A stretch of 64,000 nucleotides of DNA from Cladocopium goreaui (Eukaryota > Sar > Dinophyceae > Suessiales > Symbiodiniaceae): positions 450,501-514,500 of the forward strand of contig CAMXCT020001458.1 of the NCBI GenBank assembly GCA_947184155.2. The letters are read 5' to 3'. This document shows, in pieces, positions 44,807-55,767 of the stretch. Made by a program: the position numbers and the translations under genes. Every line of letters starts with the position of its first letter. Position 1 is the stretch's first letter. The notes beneath the pieces are model-generated. The model ran no database searches and was not told the origin of the DNA. It worked only from the letters and a program-made list of their open reading frames with translations.

Positions 44807-44880
44807 GTGCCTGGCGCAGATGTTTCCTACACCTGGGGTCATGGAGAGCTCTGGATCTCAGTTGGTCAACGCCCAGGCGG
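44807..44880 (+). CDS. probable exon
   Basis: Acceptor atggccag. Reads VPGADVSYTWGHGELWISVG then QRPG before a GA-type donor. Another frame is also open. Confidence 0.4.
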
Positions 44881-44944
44881 GAATCATTCTGGTTAACCAT
44901 CCTTTTTTATATACTCAATAAATCTCAATAATATATATATATAT

Positions 44945-45172
44945 ATGGTTGGTGCTTGATATATGGATATATGAATATGGATATGGTGATACAATGGGAT
45001 TATAACGGGATTCTAATGGTTATATAATGGGATTAGATATGGATATGATACGAAGAATACTGATATATGGCTAGATGATATATGGATATGATATATATAT
45101 AATTATATATGGGTAAATTAGAACGACCTCACTGTTCTCCCTCACTGGAATCATGGTTAGTAAGGGGAATCA
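44945..45172. repeat. dispersed ~280-bp repeat, copy B
   Basis: Same order of blocks as copy A: ATATGGTGATACAATGGGAT, GGGTAAATTAGAACGACCTC, TGGAATCATGGTTAGTAAGG. Confidence 0.85.
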
Positions 45173-45230
45173 TCCGGATGATACCATGGTTATGTATAGA
45201 GAATTTCTATCGCTATATTGACCACATAAT

Positions 45231-45325
45231 CTGGTTGGTGGTTTGGAACATTTTTTCCCATATATTGGAAATAATCATCCCAACTGACTTTCATATTTTT
45301 CAGAGGGGTTGAAACCACCAACCAG
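45231..45325. repeat. family 2 element
   Basis: Complete 95-bp copy, a good type sequence. Confidence 0.9.
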
Positions 45326-45846
45326 ATATATATGTTTGAACCAGCATTTATTTAAGGGATTATCAAAGTATACGATTGCAATTCATCATTGAGCTCACCA
45401 TCATTTTTAAGCATCATTTGTTCAATTATAGGTGTTTTACATGTTTTTGCATCAACAATTTGGAGTATCATCCAGAATCGGCGAGTTATTGCAATTTATA
45501 TATACTGTATTCAGATCTTGGAAGGAAGATGCCGGTTGATTCTTTCAGGGGTTACACCCAAAGTCGGTCCCTACAAGGCAATCTTCATTTTTAAAGATAT
45601 GGTTTTCCTGTCTTTTCTATGAAAGTTGATGATTTCCCAGTGCCATGTTTGAGTTGCTGGTTCTGTATCTTCATGGGATTTCAGCATCCACTCCCCAGAA
45701 CTATAGGGATACCAGAATTATCAGAACATGTGGATTCTGTATCATCCACACCCCAGTTGATCAAGGTGATGGAACCCCATTTAGAAATCCTAGGGGCTTG
45801 ATGCCTGACAAAAGAGATGGCTGTGGATATGATTTTGCACTTCATT

Positions 45847-45959
45847 TACCCTCTGGTTATTTAACAGTTCGCCATGGTATAGATGGCCCATAGAAATAGA
45901 TGGTTTACCTATTGTAAATGGTGATTTTCCATGGCTATGTTAGTCATAACCAGAGGGTA
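45847..45959. repeat. family 1 palindrome, GTTAT subtype
   Basis: Ends TTACCCTCTGGTTATTTAAC and GTCATAACCAGAGGGTAA. A second sequence subtype also seen at 48405, 49780, 50409 and 54085. Confidence 0.9.
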
Positions 45960-46046
45960 ATCACCATTCATTCACCATTAGCCATTAATAACCTCCATTA
46001 ATCACCATTAATCACCATTAATCACTATTAAATAACCAGAGGGTAG

Positions 46047-46147
46047 TTCATTTGTTGGAAAACTCGGATTTCGCCAGGTTGGATGTTGCACAGCTCATCC
46101 GTCATGTGCGCAGCAACCGCTGTGTGCCGTTGGAGGCCACACGTTGC
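46047..46147 (+). CDS. exon of unrecognised gene
   Basis: Reads HLLENSDFARLDVAQLIRHV then RSNRCVPLEATR, GT donor at 46148. The acceptor gggtag is the last TAG of a family 1 right end (CCAGAGGGTAG): the repeat end itself provides the splice acceptor. Confidence 0.5.
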
Positions 46148-46379
46148 GTTTCCATTTGGAAAATCCATCAAAAGCAATTGGTGAATCATGTGCATTATTG
46201 AAGTCTTAATTTGGGGATGCCCACCATGTTTGGACAAGCTCATTTGGGCTGGTCGAATGATTAGAGTATCAAAGCATTCAAGCTTGACTAACTTCGGACG
46301 TAATGATTGTACTATATTTTACTGATTGTTGAACCATTTTCTAGTCATTTCATTCTCACTGTGCACATCCCTTGGTCAG

Positions 46380-46418
46380 GCGCAAAAGGCTTTTGGTCTC
46401 TTTGCAGAAGATTTGGAG
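46380..46418 (+). CDS. 39-nt exon
   Basis: Acceptor cttggtcag, GT donor after GAG. Reads AQKAFGLFAEDLE, phase 0 at both ends. Confidence 0.5.
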
Positions 46419-46599
46419 GTGCGATCAGTGCGTCTATCGTGGTTTTCACCGTCTACGGTCGTGAATTTTAGATCATCTTCAAGAGGGAAATGAGGAAGAC
46501 TAAGACTATTCAACATGGGATATACCAACTGAATGAAAGTGATATATAAGTGATATATATACATACATATGTAGGTAGTATACGTGATATATATATATA

Positions 46600-46691
46600 T
46601 ACCCTCTGGTAAATAAACATAGACCCTGAAAATCACCAATTTTAATGGAAAACTAGTCCTGTCAGGGTCTATGTTAATTTACAAGAGGGTA
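46600..46691. repeat. family 1 palindrome, short
   Basis: 92 bp with arms around ACATAGACCCTG / CAGGGTCTATGT. Confidence 0.9.
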
Positions 46692-47006
46692 TATACTGTT
46701 CAATCAGTGATCACTCTATGACTTATGATTATGATCTCCAATAAATACGCAATCTGACGTACTGCTTTTTTTCTCCGTCACATTCTATATAGTTTTTAGT
46801 TACAGACATTTCCTGTGGGGTCCTGTGGGTTCGATCTACAGTAGCAGGACGATAGTTATTCGAAGATGGTGATGTGCAACTGCAAATAACCACATGTCCA
46901 AAATTAGACAACTTTAGTATAAAACAAACCCATGGTTTTTCACGGTTTTGGGGTATCCCCCAGTTTGAAGGGAACCCCCCATGGGGGTATTCTTCCCACC
47001 GCACAG

Positions 47007-47090
47007 GACGTACCATTGAGCTTCTGGGCGCGTTTGATCACTGCATGGGCGGTTCAGGCCTGGGATTGCTGCTGAATTCAACGAAAGAAA
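47007..47090 (+). CDS. probable exon
   Basis: Acceptor ccgcacag. Reads RTIELLGAFDHCMGGSGLGL then LLNST. 3' end uncertain. Confidence 0.4.
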
Positions 47091-47282
47091 CTGATGCCGC
47101 AAGTCATGTCGTTTAAGTGATTGTAACTCTAGTTCGATGGGTTTGTAAACTAACTTATAACTTATTTATATCACTAAATAACTATAGAAGGGAGTTTAAA
47201 AATGTTTTTTTTGTTAGATGTTGGTCCAAAGATGTGGGAAGAGTATGAGGATTAAACCATTAAATTTTGCGGATACCACCAG

Positions 47283-47345
47283 GCGTGGGTGATGACCTTA
47301 CTGGCCGACTTCTCTTGGGAACATCATGCCCAAATTGATGGATAA
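47283..47345 (+). CDS. possible exon
   Basis: Acceptor taccaccag. Reads AWVMTLLADFSWEHHAQIDG; the frame closes with TAA, so a donor before it is expected. Confidence 0.35.
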   Translation, partial: AWVMTLLADFSWEHHAQIDG

Positions 47346-47604
47346 TCCCCAAATTATGGTTTCTGTTGGGAGTAATCCACCATGAATGATGATTTTCTGG
47401 GTGAATTATCCAATTTTAGTTTTTGTGAATGACTATACCATACATTTTGCCACTGGCAAGTGGGGATGGTTGGCCGTTTTGGTATGTTGTGACGTGCCAG
47501 AGTTGAAAGAGTCCTGGATGGATATCAGAAACCTGAGATTTGGACCAAGTACTGGGGAGATCTCGTCATTTTTCCGTCCCAGTTCTTGGGCGATCAGTAT
47601 CCCA

Positions 47605-47701
47605 TCCCAGATGCTGGTGCTGGAATATTTACCTACAAAACTGTGCTATTTTTGGGGTTTTTATGTCGGTAAATATTCCAGCACCATGGGTTGCATCTGG
47701 G
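47605..47701. repeat. family 3 palindrome, GTGCTGG subtype
   Basis: CCCAGATGCTGGTGCTGG ... CCAGCACCATGGGTTGCATC. Confidence 0.9.
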
Positions 47702-47979
47702 CATGGCGGGATGAGGGTTAGACGATTTTTCCTCCCGGCTGATCCGAGAAAAATGGCAGGTTTGACGGCTTGATGGGTCTTCTGACACCAAGAGTTCTTG
47801 TAGGAAATCCAGATCAGTTTTTGAAAGTTCATGGTTTAATGCCATTAAACCATATATTTCTAGAAAAACACTCCACACATGTAGATGTAAAGGATATACG
47901 TTCTATGAATTTCTATGATCATATGATGAATTCTGCATTCCCACTTATGCCTGATTCTTGGGATCTCAAGTCCCTCAAG

Positions 47980-48057
47980 TGGTTTGCAACGGGCCCCACG
48001 TGAGCCGCGTGCAGACGCATGTGCACTCACACGAAGTGCTGCAGAATGATATCGAGA
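47980..48057 (+). CDS. exon of unrecognised gene
   Basis: After tccctcaag reads VVCNGPHVSRVQTHVHSHEV then LQNDIE. Four His within a short span. Confidence 0.5.
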
Positions 48058-48404
48058 GGCAGTGCAGACATTGGACGTGGCGTTGTCAAAGTGGTGTTTG
48101 GGATGGTGAATGGATAGTGTTCAATCTTCAACTGTGGATTATATACGTGCAAAACAAAAACTCATCAACCAATGAATAGTGATCCTGCGTTAATACCAAT
48201 CACACCCAATAATTCTATAAATTATAGTTCTACCATAATTCGTTAATACCATTGATCCATTGATCCATTGTTATACCAATCACCCCATTTTTTTGGATTG
48301 TGACTTGCAGCCCAAGCCAGCCAAGACCAGTCACCAGTCAGTTTTTTGGGGATATGAACTACAGGGAGAGAGCGCTGATACCCATAGTAGAACACAATGT
48401 ATAT

Positions 48405-48519
48405 TACCCTCTGGTTATGACTAACAGTTCGCCATGGAAAATCACCATTTTTAATAGGTAAACCATCTATTTCTATGGGCCATCTATACCATGGCGAACT
48501 GTTAAATAACCAGAGGGTA
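48405..48519. repeat. family 1 palindrome, GTTAT subtype
   Basis: Complete, with CAGTTCGCCATGG arm. Confidence 0.95.
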
Positions 48520-49192
48520 TGTATATATATATACACACACACGTGTGTGTACAAGGTACAGTCTATTCAACATCAGGAATGCTAAATAACCGTTGCATGA
48601 TCATACCCTTTTTGTTCTGCGTTTTGACCATGCCAAGGGGCAAAGCCATTGAGGGAATCTGCAACAAGAGTCTTTACAATGAGCATAGACACTTACATTG
48701 AATCAGAGATTGTGTCATTTGTCTTTCTGCCAATTGTGCATTGATGCTTCGCAATGATGCTACTTTGGATGGAAGCAATCCTGCAAGTTGGTAGATGGTT
48801 TATCCCATTAGAATCCCATTATTTGTAGTGTTTCACAATACCAATAGTTCCCAACTGGTGGAGGATTTCCTCCATCCACAGTATTTTTTTTTTTAGCACA
48901 GACACATTTTTTGTTTTTCTTTCTTACAGTTTTGACAGGCCTGGGCGTTCACGCTTTACCCTGATGGTAAATTACCATGGTGATCCGTTTTGACTGGTCA
49001 CAGTAAAATAAGGTAAATGCGATCCCCAGTTGGAACTCCCATCATGATTTCATACAGTATCAACAATGTAATATTAATATTATTCACAATGTATATTATA
49101 TATGATTTCTGATTACAGTAATAAGTAATATGGTATTCATCAAAATTTCTGCGTGAAATCATTGATGGAATCATGGTGGAATTTTGGTCCAG

Positions 49193-49266
49193 GCATCCAG
49201 TGACTTCCAGCACTCTGAGACCGCCCATTTTCATTGTGGGTTTGCCGTGTCTTGGCCGAAACATAC
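49193..49266 (+). CDS. probable exon
   Basis: Acceptor ttggtccag, GT donor after ACATAC. Reads ASSDFQHSETAHFHCGFAVS then WPKHT. Confidence 0.45.
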
Positions 49267-49779
49267 GTCAGTAAAAACGAAACGGGAAACGGAGGATTCA
49301 ATCCGAACATAGTGGTGAATAGTGGTTAATGTCACGGTTAATAATGGTGATTCATGGATGACTAATGATGATTAATGTGAGTAAAACAATGCCATAAATT
49401 TACCACCTATGACTGGGAATGGTTTATCCACCACCTATAAAAATGGTGATTTGGCTGATTTGGGGGATGCTTTATTATTGTTTTACCATATATTACTGGG
49501 GATGGTTGCAAAACCCTGCACCAGATTTGATGGTTGAAACCAATGGTCTGGGCAACTTTGTAGCAGGCGCGATTTGATGGTGGATTTGTCTATGAACATA
49601 TCACCAATTTTACCCACATACAGGGCGGTTTAAACGGGAGGTCAACCACCCAAAAAGCGGAACTTCCAAATTATTTTGGTCAAATTAACAAAGTCTCACC
49701 AGACGACCAAACTCCATATCAATGCTAAGGAATTAGGGGAACCATCCAAGAGTGGCTAGCTTTTTTGATTTGGGAATGA

Positions 49780-49907
49780 TACCCTCTGGTTATGACTAAC
49801 AGTTCGCCATGGTTTTTCGATGGCCCTAATCGAAATAGATGGTTTACCGAACTTAAACATGGTGATGTTCTTTCCATGGCGAACTGTTAGTCATAACCAG
49901 ATGGTTA
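49780..49907. repeat. family 1 palindrome, GTTAT subtype
   Basis: Complete, right end ATAACCAGATGGTTA. A right half alone occurs at 50130-50166. Confidence 0.9.
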
Positions 49908-50169
49908 CCAAATCTAATTTGCCCAGGTGCGAACATCCCAGACCTGCATGTGATCAAATGGAGGATTTGGATGGATTTTTGTTGTTCCAATCTTTGCAGG
50001 CCATTGAACGCAACGATGTTCATTTCTGCAACACATGACGCATGATTCATCATGATTCATGTGTTGACGAAGAATCCTTTCCCAAACTGCGATGGATGCT
50101 ATTCTTGATTTAGTTAGGATCATTGTAAACTGTTAAATGGCAAACTGTTAAATAACCTGAGGGTATCAT

Positions 50170-50270
50170 GGTTTGTTTGTGCGGTTTGAAAGCATCGTTC
50201 CTGGGGTCTCGTCGAGCGAAGGCGGACTGGAACCACCCTTCTCCATCACCTGCTGGTGCCGTGGTACACA
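50170..50270 (+). CDS. possible exon
   Basis: Reads VRFESIVPGVSSSEGGLEPP then FSITCWCRG. No clean acceptor identified; another frame is open. Confidence 0.3.
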
Positions 50271-50408
50271 GGGATGATTTCTGAAAGGAATGGATGTGAA
50301 TGGTTGGGGAGTTGAAGCTCCTGCGACTGCTGGAGGTGTCCTAAAATGGGGGGGGTACCCGAAATAATCCACAATGGCTGGATGGTTTATATAATTTTAT
50401 ATATTATA

Positions 50409-50536
50409 TACCATTTGGTTATGACATTCACAGTTCGCCATGGAAAGAAAATCACCATGTTTAAGTTCGGTAAACATCTATTTCGATTAGGGGCATCGAA
50501 AAACCATGGCGAACTGTTAGTCATAACCAGAGGGTA
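50409..50536. repeat. family 1 palindrome, GTTAT subtype
   Basis: First of three elements in direct contact (50409-50743). Confidence 0.9.
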
Positions 50537-50537
50537 T

Positions 50538-50628
50538 CCTGGTTTGGAACATTTTTTATTTTTCCCAATAGTTGGGATGATGATCCAATCTGACTCATAT
50601 TTTTCAGGGGAATTGACACCACCAACCA
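50538..50628. repeat. family 2 element
   Basis: Lies between two family 1 copies with almost no spacer. Confidence 0.85.
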
Positions 50629-50632
50629 GTAT

Positions 50633-50743
50633 ATACCCTCTGGTGAACTAACATAGCTATGGAAAATCACCATGCTATTAATGGGAAAATCCACTATTTC
50701 TATGGCCATTTTCAATAGCTATGTAACAAATTACCAGAGGGTA
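50633..50743. repeat. family 1 palindrome
   Basis: Third of three abutting elements. Confidence 0.95.
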
Positions 50744-51080
50744 TCCAAAAATGCTATCAAAATGAAGGATCTGGGGTACATGGATTGGAAACTTCCAGAT
50801 CTTAGGAGAATTTCGGGGTATGAAGCCAGCTGACCACCAACTCCATGGGTCATCCCATGTCGTTGAAGAAACAACGGTTTCTAATGGCTTCCCAAACTGC
50901 CCAGGAAGATTTTTCATTTTTTTTTAGAGTAAGTCAATCTGCATTTTGTATGGTCTTGTGCTGTCCAAGCTTCGGTCGGACCATTGTGATGTAGAGAGTC
51001 TTACCTTATTTGATGTTCCCATGTTTGGAGCTCATATACTCATAATACCAAGATCATTCATCATTAATTTTGAGGGACTA

Positions 51081-51180
51081 TTTGCTCCATGCATTGTATG
51101 TTTACCTATATATATATATACACATGTGGCCAACATGTTGGGTGGGTCAATGTTAGCAGACACCCCGTGCATGGAACATA
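51081..51180. repeat. family 3 palindrome, degenerate
   Basis: TGCTCCATGCATTGTATGTT ... CCGTGCATGGAACA. Confidence 0.6.
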
Positions 51181-51754
51181 TTTGCGTATACCGTATACAT
51201 AGAAAATTTACGCACGTCTAATTTGTGGGAAGCACTTTGAGAACCGCCAATTCAAAATTGCTGCAATGATGGGAAAATCCAATCCATAATCGATACAATA
51301 TCATATCGACACTTTGATTTTTTTTTACAGGGAGGCTTCTTTTTGTTGATCTATAATCTAAAATCATCTATTTATATCTAACATATATATATATATATAC
51401 ATATAATATCATTGATAGCTATGTGAAATCTATCCAAACATCTATGCATATATCTCATTGATAATCATTGGATCTCTAATCATCTCTAATCTATAATCAC
51501 CTGTAATATGTACATATATCATCTATACATATATCATCTATCCAACATCTATCTAAAAATCCATATAGAAGTTTTCATATCTATAATATAATCCATTGGA
51601 ATCCATATCCTTATCTAAAATCTATATGGATTTCAATGACTTATATAGATATTATGGATATGGATTATGAATAAGCCATATGGATTTTCAATAAGCCATA
51701 TGGATTTCTGTATGGATATTAACTTCTGTATGGATTATCAATCATATTCTCCAG

Positions 51755-51832
51755 CCGGCCGTTCCGCTTGAGGCCTTGGACCCCGAAAGTCAGTGCTTGA
51801 GAGCCTACGAGTTGATGCGATGTACCAGGCGA
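51755..51832 (+). CDS. exon of unrecognised gene
   Basis: Acceptor attctccag, GT donor at 51833. Reads PAVPLEALDPESQCLRAYEL then MRCTRR. It stands in otherwise AT-rich intron. Confidence 0.55.
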
Positions 51833-52014
51833 GTCAGGCTCACATAGAAGTCAAAAAAGGATTGGATACAGAGGGGAGGCATTACCAATCCAATAGTATT
51901 GATAAACTATGGGAATATATATATATGGGAAACTCCTCTTAATGGGAAACTATGATATAATATATATATATATACATGGTTAATAATGTTGGTTAGATGT
52001 TGGTTAATAATGAT

Positions 52015-52107
52015 CTGGTTTGTGGTTTTAAACATTTTTTCCATCATATATGGACTAATCCTTCCCATTGACTAATATTTTTCAAGATGGTTAAAACCAC
52101 CAACCAG
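52015..52107. repeat. family 2 element, subtype b
   Basis: As at 41965, with TTTTTCAAGATGGTTAAAAC. Confidence 0.85.
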
Positions 52108-52427
52108 CATTGATAAACTAGATTGCCTATGCCAATTGGGGATGTATACTTTCATGCTTGTGTTGGAATCTCTATGCGGATGTTCAAAACCTGCAGTTGC
52201 TTCTGGGAAGTTTTCTTTTTTTTTCAGATTCGTGTTTTTGTCCATTCTCAATGTGGGATGGCAATCCCAAGTGGCTTTCATGTTTCTTCCAGCAACTAGC
52301 GTCGTATTGGAGACATGTTTGTAGTCATCATGATCAGCATGAGTTGGTGTTTGGTTCTATCCATAGCAAATTAATTTACTGTAGTTGTACTGTACTACTT
52401 CTGACCAGGTGCTGGGGCTGTTTCCAG

Positions 52428-52575
52428 ACAACAGAGGTTTTCACAGTAGGTCAGAGCCATCCATTGCCCCCTCGAGCTGTTGCTTCCAGCCCTCAACGAA
52501 TCCTGGATGCCCAAGTCAGACAGTGGCATCTCAAACAGTCAACTCCCAATCACACCTGGGCCATCCCGGGCCCAA
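52428..52575 (+). CDS. probable exon
   Basis: Acceptor gtttccag. Reads TVGQSHPLPPRAVASSPQRI then LDAQVRQWHLKQSTPNHTW in one frame; the other open frame is Ser/Pro-rich. 3' limit approximate. Confidence 0.4.
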
Positions 52576-52809
52576 TTTGAGTGACCTGTTTACCCCCAGA
52601 TCCATATGAAAGCTACTATGGATTTGTCGAACATTGAGACCCTGGAAACATATTAATAATAGTTTGCCGTTTTGCCTTGCAAAGTCGATTCTGCTTATAT
52701 GATTTTGTCGAATCCAATTGTGACCCATGCCTGTGCAACAAGAGAATGTGATCTTCGTGTGACAGATATGTCGATGAATTCTCAACTACTCTTTGAACAT
52801 ACCCAACCT

Positions 52810-52910
52810 GGCAAACGAACAGTTTGCGACATGGAAAATGGCCCATAGAAATAGTTGATTTTCCCATTAATAGCATGGTGATTTTCAATATGTCAAATTA
52901 CCAGAGGGTA
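52810..52910. repeat. family 1 palindrome, left end lost
   Basis: Right end TTACCAGAGGGTA intact; 47 bp later the exon at 52957 begins. Confidence 0.8.
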
Positions 52911-52956
52911 ATCTTTCAACATCTTTCAACCAAGGAAAACACATCTCGAATAGCAG

Positions 52957-53095
52957 CTGAATGCCATCTCTCGATCTCTCGGGCGCCGTTCTGCCGTTCT
53001 GCCATGTGATGGGAAAAGATGAGCCGAAGCGCGGAAAGCAGTTGACAAGCCACCTGGCAAGGCGAAAACGAAAGGAGTCACAGTTCAGAACGTGA
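52957..53095 (+). CDS. probable last exon with basic C-terminus
   Basis: The frame ending at TGA 53093-53095 reads MGKDEPKRGKQLTSHLARRK then RKESQFRT, a basic tail typical of a protein end. A stop lies just after the tagcag acceptor in this frame, so the true acceptor is slightly downstream or splicing is unusual. Confidence 0.4.
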
Positions 53096-53521
53096 AGTAG
53101 AAATAGAACTGGGATCATATTATTGATCCATAATAGATTTTTACGGATATATATATATATATCCATAATTATTGACTGGGAGTTCATTCTAAACCATAGA
53201 TGTTTGAATTAGGTATAGTTCGACATTGTTTGATCACTACACATCTCCCATCCCTGTGGTGATTTTAGTATTTTATGTCAACGCATGAATAAAAATTGTG
53301 TTTGGTGGCCGCGATGATTACAGCAGATGATTTTGCTGTGATTTCTGCGATGGTTTCTGTAGTAAGCATCCATAACTGGAACCTACCGATTTCATGATCG
53401 TTCAAGCGGATTCCTGGCCAAAAATAATGCAGGCTTCTGTTCATCCAAGTACCACCAACAAAGAATCTACTATAGTATGATGATTTCCATTGATTTCCTT
53501 ACAATTTATATCAGCGTATGT

Positions 53522-53866
53522 TTAGTATTGTTTTGTTGGGTAAGCGTTTAAGTTGGAGGTAGAGGACCTAGCAACAGGGTCACCTTGCCATGGTTTGGTC
53601 CCATTTGCCGAGGCTTCCTTGAAGAGCTCAAGGTACGGGGCGAGGGTCGGGGTCAAGGGTTGGGTCATCAAGCAGGAGAAAACATGACGAGCAGACTGAG
53701 GAGAGTTTAAGATTTTGGACTTTGACCTAGGAGTGCAAAAATGGGTTGGGTCTTTGGTGTTGCAAGCCATGTTGTAAAGGTGTAGAGTCCCTTTGTTGTT
53801 GATACTTTTGGACGAGTTGCCCGCTTTTTCAGGGTCTGGAGGGAAATCAATCTGTAGATCTAACAT
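53522..53866 (-). CDS. intronless 114-codon ORF, minus strand
   Basis: The longest uninterrupted minus-strand frame of ordinary composition in the right half. Contains DPTHFCTPRSKSKILNSPQS and LELFKEASANGTKPWQGDPV. It starts at ATG and ends TAA. Not recognised. It may be a retroelement remnant or a chance frame; the + strand is also partly open here. Confidence 0.3.
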   Translation of the reverse strand: MLDLQIDFPPDPEKAGNSSKSINNKGTLHLYNMACNTKDPTHFCTPRSKSKILNSPQSARHVFSCLMTQPLTPTLAPYLELFKEASANGTKPWQGDPVARSSTSNLNAYPTKQY

Positions 53867-54084
53867 CTATATCATCTACCTAATTTTCCCAGCAAGGTAT
53901 GTAACATTCCATCCTGCAAATCCTTCCGGAACGCGCTTGAACCGACAAGTCCATGATTTGGATTGAGCCATGGCGGAAGCCTCAAAATGTGGGTACCTTA
54001 AAACTAGTGCTGTCACCGTCAGGCCAAGCATGTGACTGCCTCGGACCTTTCCGCCAATGAGCGACAGGTGCTCCCTTTGAAACC

Positions 54085-54185
54085 CAGTTTGCCATGGTAT
54101 AGCCATGGCCCATAGAAATAGATGGTTTACCGTTCTTAAAAATGGGTGGATTTTCCATGGCGAACTGTTAAATAACCAGAGGGTA
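54085..54185. repeat. family 1 palindrome, left end lost, GTTAT subtype
   Basis: Right end AAATAACCAGAGGGTA intact. Confidence 0.85.
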
Positions 54186-54419
54186 TATAATTTTATATGT
54201 GGATTTATATTTTTGAGTCCCATATCAGGATACATCCGATATACCCGCGGTATTTTAGTGCATTTCATGTATGAGGAGGATGGGGTATGGGCCTGAAGCA
54301 AACGTAACGGGGTGATTCACCAGGTCATGATATTTTCATTGTGGGAAACCCCCATATGGTTATCATCCACTTATTTTTTATTTGGTCCCGCACGTCCCGC
54401 ACCTCTTGTTGCCAGCCAG

Positions 54420-54486
54420 GTCCATGTGCAAGTGCCTCCCTTGAAGCTGAAACGAGTAATCGAACCTTGGGACAGCAATTCGTTGG
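54420..54486 (+). CDS. exon of unrecognised gene
   Basis: Acceptor gccagccag, GT donor at 54487. Reads VHVQVPPLKLKRVIEPWDSN then SL. A family 1 palindrome follows at 54527. Confidence 0.55.
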
Positions 54487-54526
54487 GTGGTCTCAAGTTG
54501 TCTCAAGGTTGTTGTTGTTTGCCTCA

Positions 54527-54630
54527 TACCCTCTGGTAATTTAACGTAGCTATTGAAAATGACCATTTATAGTGGATTTTCCCATTAAAAATGGTGATTT
54601 TCCATAGTTATGTTAGTTTACCAGAGGGTA
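54527..54630. repeat. family 1 palindrome
   Basis: Fills much of the intron between the exons ending 54486 and starting 54653. Confidence 0.95.
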
Positions 54631-54652
54631 ACCTGGGAACATCGTTTTTCAG

Positions 54653-54860
54653 CCAAAGAAATCCCTCTTGAGAGAGCTTTGGACAGCTGATTTTCCACGA
54701 AGAACAGCCACGTTGGACAGGCGCTTTTTACAAGATCAGTTAAGGAGGAATCCTCCACTGCGAGTTTTCTTATGGAACACTAAACCATGCTCACTTCTTC
54801 AGATGCTCCATCGACACGCTAGAGACCCTTTTCCCTTTCAGCCATATGCATATATGCTTT
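54653..54860 (+). CDS. probable exon(s)
   Basis: Acceptor gtttttcag 23 bp after a family 1 palindrome. Reads PKKSLLRELWTADFPRRTAT then LDRRFLQDQLRRNPPLRVFL. The frame stays open to 55147, but the later part is probably intron plus another exon. Confidence 0.45.
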
Positions 54861-54984
54861 CAAGAGTCAGTTTGTTCTTCTTTTCCGGAAATTTCGATAC
54901 CCCAATTTACCGCCAATTTAAATGGGAAAATGTCAATCTAAACCATCAACTGGCTGGGTACCCAGCCATGAAACATTTGGACAG

Positions 54985-55130
54985 GTCGCAGAACTCTCCA
55001 GCAGTTGGATCCCAGGATTTGCTGGCGAACTATGTGGCGCAGATGGGGGAGCCGTCACTTGTATCGGGGAGAACGCAACTGGCGCAGCTCGTTGTGTCAT
55101 GTTTGGTGCATTTCTTGGGGATTTCTTGGG
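54985..55130 (+). CDS. probable exon (GENATGAARCVMFGAFLG)
   Basis: Acceptor tttggacag. Reads VAELSSSWIPGFAGELCGAD then GGAVTCIGENATGAARCVMF and GAFLGDFLG. G-E-N...R...G-A-x-L-G recalls the C-terminal helix of ADP-ribosylglycohydrolases (GGDNxxRGxxLGAxLGA). A second frame is open, so this is only a hint. Confidence 0.4.
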
Positions 55131-55655
55131 GCAGGATGATCCCCTGAGACCTGCCATTGTTTATTTCTGGTGTTTATTTCTGGGATCCAGATGACATGGC
55201 TTTGTTAAGATGTCATGTCATCCATTCCCATAGGTCCCATACGTTTGAGGTGAAACGGATTCTGTTCAGTTTCCAAACTTTTATCGAACAATCAATCTTG
55301 GATCATTGATCATGGCTGTCATTTTCCAGTAGCCGTAGCCAGTATTAGCCAGTCACAAATGACGATATTCATGATAGATCATGATAGTGATATTTGACAT
55401 GTTTGACAACTGTGAGGTGGATCTTCGGATATTGCCTTACCCCCAATGACCAGTGTTGCCCTACTAGATGTGCATATGTATCATCTATGTAGTATGTTGC
55501 AGTCATTAATCCCAATTATAGTCCTATGATCAATATATTACTGTGCTGATCAACATATACTGTACTTATATTGTTAATGATAATATCATAATTAATCAGT
55601 CAATATGATAGTCATTAGTCCTATGTACTTCCAATGATTGATGACTCGCTCCCAG

Positions 55656-55767
55656 GTTTGAGGAAGCCCTGCGGCAGCGCTTGGCGCGGGGCGACGGCGA
55701 CCGCGGCATCGATTGGTCCTTCTTGAAGGCGATACGTCGGCACCACGCCAGGGACGGTGGTGCCATG
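55656..55767 (+). CDS. exon of unrecognised gene
   Basis: Acceptor gctcccag, GTGAAG donor (or TGA nine bases on). Reads FEEALRQRLARGDGDRGIDW then SFLKAIRRHHARDGGAM. High GC and a clean frame make this one of the surest exons of this gene. Confidence 0.65.

Noticed and set aside
49193..49266. Sulfotransferase-like PIFIVGLP in an alternative frame
   Set aside because: The residues after it do not fit the PAPS-binding loop, and the other frame has equal support.
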